Under the pieces are notes generated by a model that saw only the letters and a list, made by a program, of their open reading frames with translations, did not search any database and was not told the origin of the DNA. This document shows positions 5,319-5,960 of a DNA stretch of 5,960 nt, one piece after another. The position numbers and the translations under genes are program-made. Each line of letters opens with the position of its first letter. Position 1 is the first letter of the stretch. Source of the DNA: Candidatus Nomurabacteria bacterium (lineage in GTDB: Bacteria; Patescibacteriota; Minisyncoccia; Phycocordibacterales; UBA918); NCBI GenBank assembly GCA_943359405.1, contig CALRHO010000052.1:1-5960 (forward strand). Reading direction: 5' to 3'.

Positions 5319-5507
5319 TTGTCCTACATTTTCAAGGCAGAATCGGCGGGTTTCAAGGGTCAGGAGCATCTGAAGGCCGGGCCGATTGGCTTAACCCACA
5401 GACCGCTCCCCCTCCAGGTCGAAACCATCGGCTTGCCACTGCTCTGGTTCTATCTGGGTATCCTCGTCGGCATAGCTGCACAAACGAACGAGACCACAAA
5501 ACAGTGA
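5319..5507 (+). CDS. Small single-pass membrane protein, 62 aa, unknown function
   Basis: Starting at TTG, the protein has a soluble N-terminal part with KAESAGFKGQEHLKAGPIG (6-24) and HRPLPLQVE (27-35), then one clear membrane helix TIGLPLLWFYLGILVGIAA (36-54) and a short polar tail QTNETTKQ. Basic residues are concentrated before the helix, predicting N-inside and C-outside. There is no cleavage-site or lipobox pattern. No in-frame ATG exists; the 11-nt SD (5303-5313) at 9-nt spacing supports TTG. A hairpin (5514-5541) follows the stop by 6 nt. It is divergent from the TrmB-like regulator with 134 bp between starts and convergent with pgk. I recognise no family. A GTG-initiated frame (5309) overlaps, but its start would lie within the SD. 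Confidence 0.65.
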   Translation: MSYIFKAESAGFKGQEHLKAGPIGLTHRPLPLQVETIGLPLLWFYLGILVGIAAQTNETTKQ

Positions 5508-5513
5508 AGATAC

Positions 5514-5541
5514 AGGGCCGGGTGCTTGCATACCCGGCCCT
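5514..5541. terminator. Shared hairpin between convergent small membrane gene and pgk
   Basis: AGGGCCGGGT (5514-5523) and ACCCGGCCCT (5532-5541) pair perfectly around an 8-nt loop. It lies 6 nt after the small membrane gene stop and 23 nt after the pgk stop on the other strand, so it is placed to end both. Neither side has a real U-tract (TCCCTGTT on the plus side, GTATCTTC on the minus side), so termination efficiency is uncertain. ACAGGG (5512-5517) and CCCTGT (5543-5548) offer an alternative outer pairing. Confidence 0.6.
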
Positions 5542-5564
5542 TCCCTGTTACAGCCACTGTTCTT

Positions 5565-5960
5565 TTATGCGCGGAGTAATTCTAACGCCTCGGTCGTGCC
5601 TTTTTCCAAATACTCGAGCATGGCGCCGCCCCCAATCGAGATAAAGCCAAAATCATCATTAAGCCCGAGTTTCTCGATCGCTGCTACCGTATCGCCACCA
5701 CCTACGATTGAAAATGCTGACGCAGCTGCCATGGCCTTGGCCGTAGCCTCAGTCGCCTCCACAAACGCAGCCTCATAATTACCAAACGGCCCGCTCCAAA
5801 GCACGGTCTTCGCATTTGTGATTTCGTTTGAAAGTAGCGCCACTGTCTCCGGCCCCGCGTCCATAATCCGGTCAGTTGGAAGCACACCGGTAAGTGGTCG
5901 CACGGTATGAGCTCCATCACCTGCATCTACCACCACGTCAATCGGCCAAACAATCTTTGC
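5565..5960 (-). CDS. pgk: Phosphoglycerate kinase, C-terminal part (cut by window edge)
   Basis: Phosphoglycerate kinase converts 1,3-bisphosphoglycerate and ADP to 3-phosphoglycerate and ATP in glycolysis, in the cytoplasm. The 131 residues present correspond to the C-terminal nucleotide-binding domain; the N-terminal two thirds lie past the right edge. Numbering from the edge: KIVWPIDVVV (2-11, the family's 'PvDvvv' strand), DAGPET (34-39, usually DIGPxT), TVLWSGPFGNYE (52-63, usually WNGPxGxFE), SIVGGGDTVAA (84-94) and ISIGGGAMLEYLEKG (107-121, usually STGGGAxLExLxG). The usual LPG near the end is replaced by TTEALELL. The core glycine motifs are intact, so the gene looks functional, though several motif residues are non-standard. 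No start is visible in the window. Confidence 0.93.
   Translation of the reverse strand, partial: AKIVWPIDVVVDAGDGAHTVRPLTGVLPTDRIMDAGPETVALLSNEITNAKTVLWSGPFGNYEAAFVEATEATAKAMAAASAFSIVGGGDTVAAIEKLGLNDDFGFISIGGGAMLEYLEKGTTEALELLRA

Noticed and set aside
5309..5644. 111-aa plus-strand frame overlapping the small membrane gene and the end of pgk.
   Set aside because: Its GTG start lies within the SD and the frame runs across the hairpin and into pgk antisense.

Overview
This looks like ordinary bacterial chromosome of roughly balanced GC that uses the standard code (TAA, TAG and TGA all serve as stops). Several traits suggest a Patescibacteria/CPR (Parcubacteria-like) genome: compact single-domain housekeeping proteins, short intergenic gaps, an archaeal-type RNase HI, a TrmB-like regulator, and conserved genes whose starts have no Shine-Dalgarno (SD) sequence. 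The lineage is inferred from style; no marker gene in the window proves it.

Left part (minus strand). A recJ exonuclease gene (1268-2926) is followed by an RNase HI gene (747-1163) and a small basic protein of unknown function (486-674). They probably form one nucleic-acid-processing operon, closed by a perfect 11-bp hairpin (437-464). Beyond it lies what appears to be a complete miniature transcription unit: a promoter whose -10 sits in a 14-bp palindrome (351-379), a structured leader (294-344), a 32-residue membrane peptide (167-265) and a U-tailed terminator (70-119). Bases 1-69 lie beyond that terminator and hold no feature I can support.

Middle part (plus strand). A HIT-family nucleotide hydrolase/transferase (2977-3378) diverges from recJ across only 50 bp. 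A patatin-like lipid hydrolase (3482-4396) follows, with its own TATAAT promoter, an inverted repeat over the -10, a good SD and a strong intrinsic terminator (4381-4418).

Right part. A TrmB-like winged-helix regulator (minus, 4471-5184) has a perfect 15+15 bp inverted repeat over its start codon, suggesting autoregulation. Divergent from it is a 62-residue single-pass membrane protein (5319-5507) with an exceptionally strong SD and a TTG start. The window ends in the 3' part of phosphoglycerate kinase (minus, 5565-5960), convergent with the small membrane gene across a shared hairpin (5514-5541).

Working together: recJ and RNase HI fit DNA repair and R-loop/primer removal. The regulator, the patatin promoter and the small membrane gene share ATACT/AGTAT or TACTATTT elements, so a small local membrane/lipid regulon is possible but unproven. 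No mobile element, CRISPR array, rRNA or tRNA was seen. No gene-free stretch exceeds 300 bp if the small genes are accepted; if they are not, 1-746 and 5185-5564 would be gene-free and contain only the hairpins and signals listed.
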